A DNA stretch of 64,000 nt from Prostheceraeus crozeri (lineage: Eukaryota > Platyhelminthes > Polycladida > Euryleptidae). Below, one piece after another: positions 62,525-64,000 of this stretch. Position numbers and translations under genes: made by a program. The notes under the pieces were generated by a model, which made no database searches, was not told where the DNA came from, and saw only the letters and a program-made list of their open reading frames with translations. The stretch is from contig CAJQUW010016946.1 of assembly GCA_907163375.1 (NCBI GenBank), forward strand, positions 703,614-767,613, in the 5' to 3' direction. The first letter of the stretch is position 1. Every line of letters starts with the position of its first letter.

Positions 62525-63250
62525 ATGTTCAAGCAAAGAAATGGACGACTCTGGACATGGCAAAGTCCCAAACGAATTCACCATCGTATTGATTATATTC
62601 TAACAAACAAGAGAAGAAATGTCTTCAATTGCAAAGCTATTGGCATTACTCAATGCGGTACAAGATCTGATCATAGACTCGTGAGACATCCTAAACATGA
62701 AATTCGCATAGAGGACACAAAAGCACGCTGTAGCGCAAAGTCATCAAATATCGAAAACGCACGAAAAGCCATCCATGATCGGTTCCCGACGAAGATTAGA
62801 AAATTTGTCAGTACAGGGAGACTGTGAAAGTCTAAGCATATTTTAAAACGGGTGACGGAAAATGTTCAAGATATTTCAAAAGTGAATCCAAAACACGAAG
62901 ACCAAAGGCGTGAGACCAGAAACCCTTGACATCATCAAAGAAAGGAAGCGTAAGATCCTCAGAAAGAAAAATTCCGAAGTCTGACTACCAAGAGTTCAAC
63001 GAAATAAGAAAGCAATTGAGGCTGCCCTGAACTTGAGGTTGATCAAGAAAGTTAGAAAAGCAACCTCATTATATAGAGATGCCAACTGCAGACTGAAAGA
63101 CGATACAGGAACAGTCCAATTACAGCGCCAAGGAGTATAAACTTAGATCATATCAAATGGGGCTTCTACTCAAAATTGTTTGCCTCAAACTAGAGCGTCA
63201 ACTCCATAAGAGGTTACACACCTGAAAACGTTCCAGACATTATGGCCGAC
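62525..63250 (+). pseudogene. RTE-like LINE fragment (endonuclease end)
   Basis: LWTWQSPKRIHHRIDYILTN followed by KRRNVFNCKAIG and RSDHRLVR is the C-terminal end of an APE-type endonuclease from an RTE-like LINE. Further on, AIEAALNLRLIKKVRKATSL with YRDANCRLKDDTG (about 63.01-63.12 kb) recalls the spacer before its reverse transcriptase. The frames are interrupted, and no reverse transcriptase motif remains. Confidence 0.65.
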
Positions 63251-64000
63251 GTGAACAAAAATTTCTATCTAAACGAAAATGGGCAGCGGAAAAACACCAG
63301 GCCAAGATAGAGGATAGGCCATTAAGATCCTTAAAGAAGCCCCCAGAAAGTGTACGAGCTCATCGCCAAGCATTTTTCATATACAACCCTACAAAATCGG
63401 AAGTCCACCTTCTTGGTCACTATGAAATCAAAATGCAATCCAATTCTTATATCATACTAGCTTGTTAGGGAAAGGAAATGAGTGTTGAGATCAAAAGAAA
63501 AATGTAGTTCAGGAACTATTTCAGCGAGCTATAATCTAACGATATCGACCATTATTAAAAAAATTGATTTTTTTAATGATTTAATAGCAGTATTGATTTC
63601 TATTTATGCTCAGCCGTACTTTGGAGCTTGTGGGTTCCTAATGTAATAGAAGCTTATCCCACAATAACAATATATTTCCAGTATCGATTTGATAGCTCTA
63701 AGCAATATTTCAAAGTTTGGCCATTTCACGCTTAATGTCAAACAGGGGGTCGGAATTCAAAGTATGGTAGACCAATGTTGAGCACTTCCATTATTCGATT
63801 AAGGATATCATACAGTTTTTTTCAGGAAATTTCTACTAGTTTTCTTGAAAATCCCCCCCCTCCGATGTAATTAAAACATTTTTCGGCTTCATCACTATCG
63901 ACATGTTTTTTCAAATTATCTGCCGTTTTGAGGACTTAAGAATTGGTCTCTTCATAGGGTATATTTACCTCATAGGTCCTAGTGTGGTACAAAGTGGTAT
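63251..64000. other. Unassigned sequence at the window end
   Basis: Nothing recognisable; only AT-rich sequence and a short C run near 63855. Confidence 0.5.

Overview
This is a stretch of an animal genome, probably an arthropod, that is almost entirely mobile DNA around one small piece of host gene. The host anchor is two exons (18157-18317 and 18386-18664, + strand) encoding part of the C2 domain of PTEN. Both intron positions and all three phases match the human exon 6/7, 7/8 and 8/9 junctions. Arthropod is a guess from the FWFNTFF-like C2 sequence and the transposon mix (mariner, piggyBac, CR1/L2-like LINE, Polintons). I found no other PTEN exon, so either the introns are very large or this is a partial copy.

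Layout. 1-5.9 kb: a 125-bp hAT-type MITE with a perfect 8-bp target duplication, then a very young, internally reduced Ty3/gypsy LTR element (LTRs 1557-2048 and 4075-4566, CCTA duplication). 5954-17720: a hAT-like non-autonomous element with a perfect 8-bp target duplication. It contains a second diverged copy of itself (8278-12249), which in turn holds a mariner; the outer copy holds a nearly intact LINE (12488-16155). The inner copy supplies the paralogous empty site that dates and bounds the LINE insertion. 18.2-18.7 kb: PTEN exons. 18.8-20.3 kb: LINE fragments. 22.7-24.2 kb: a degraded piggyBac.

24.5-31.9 kb: a dense block of intronless small genes of a virus-like element. It has a repeat-bearing hydrophobic core peptide (adenovirus pX/mu-like), a basic core protein, zinc-finger proteins, a DEDDh exonuclease-like protein and an acidic proline-rich protein. 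Two promoter classes are visible: TATA boxes before presumed early genes, and an ACTAAGT box 28-32 nt before four presumed late genes. A DD37D mariner with an open transposase follows (31985-33.4 kb).

33514-52273: an 18.8-kb AT-rich Polinton/Maverick with terminal inverted repeats. It carries protein-primed DNA polymerase B, integrase, packaging ATPase, major capsid and penton-like proteins, an adenain-like protease, a PLA2-domain protein, a fibre-like protein and several unknowns. It looks nearly whole, with about two breaks. Its most unusual property is more than twenty short double-hairpin palindromes scattered through the terminal repeats, intergenic gaps and, in frame, its protein genes. 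This resembles Rickettsia palindromic elements or organellar double-hairpin elements.

52.3-58.9 kb: a piggyBac-like MITE, tandem repeats and an older broken Polinton-type polymerase region with intron-like boundaries. It might be the other half of the 24.5-31.9 kb relic. 59976-61519: a broken mariner with both ends. 61.9-63.2 kb: LINE/retroelement fragments. Large parts of 4.6-5.9, 20.3-22.6, 58.9-59.9 and 63.3-64 kb hold nothing I can recognise.
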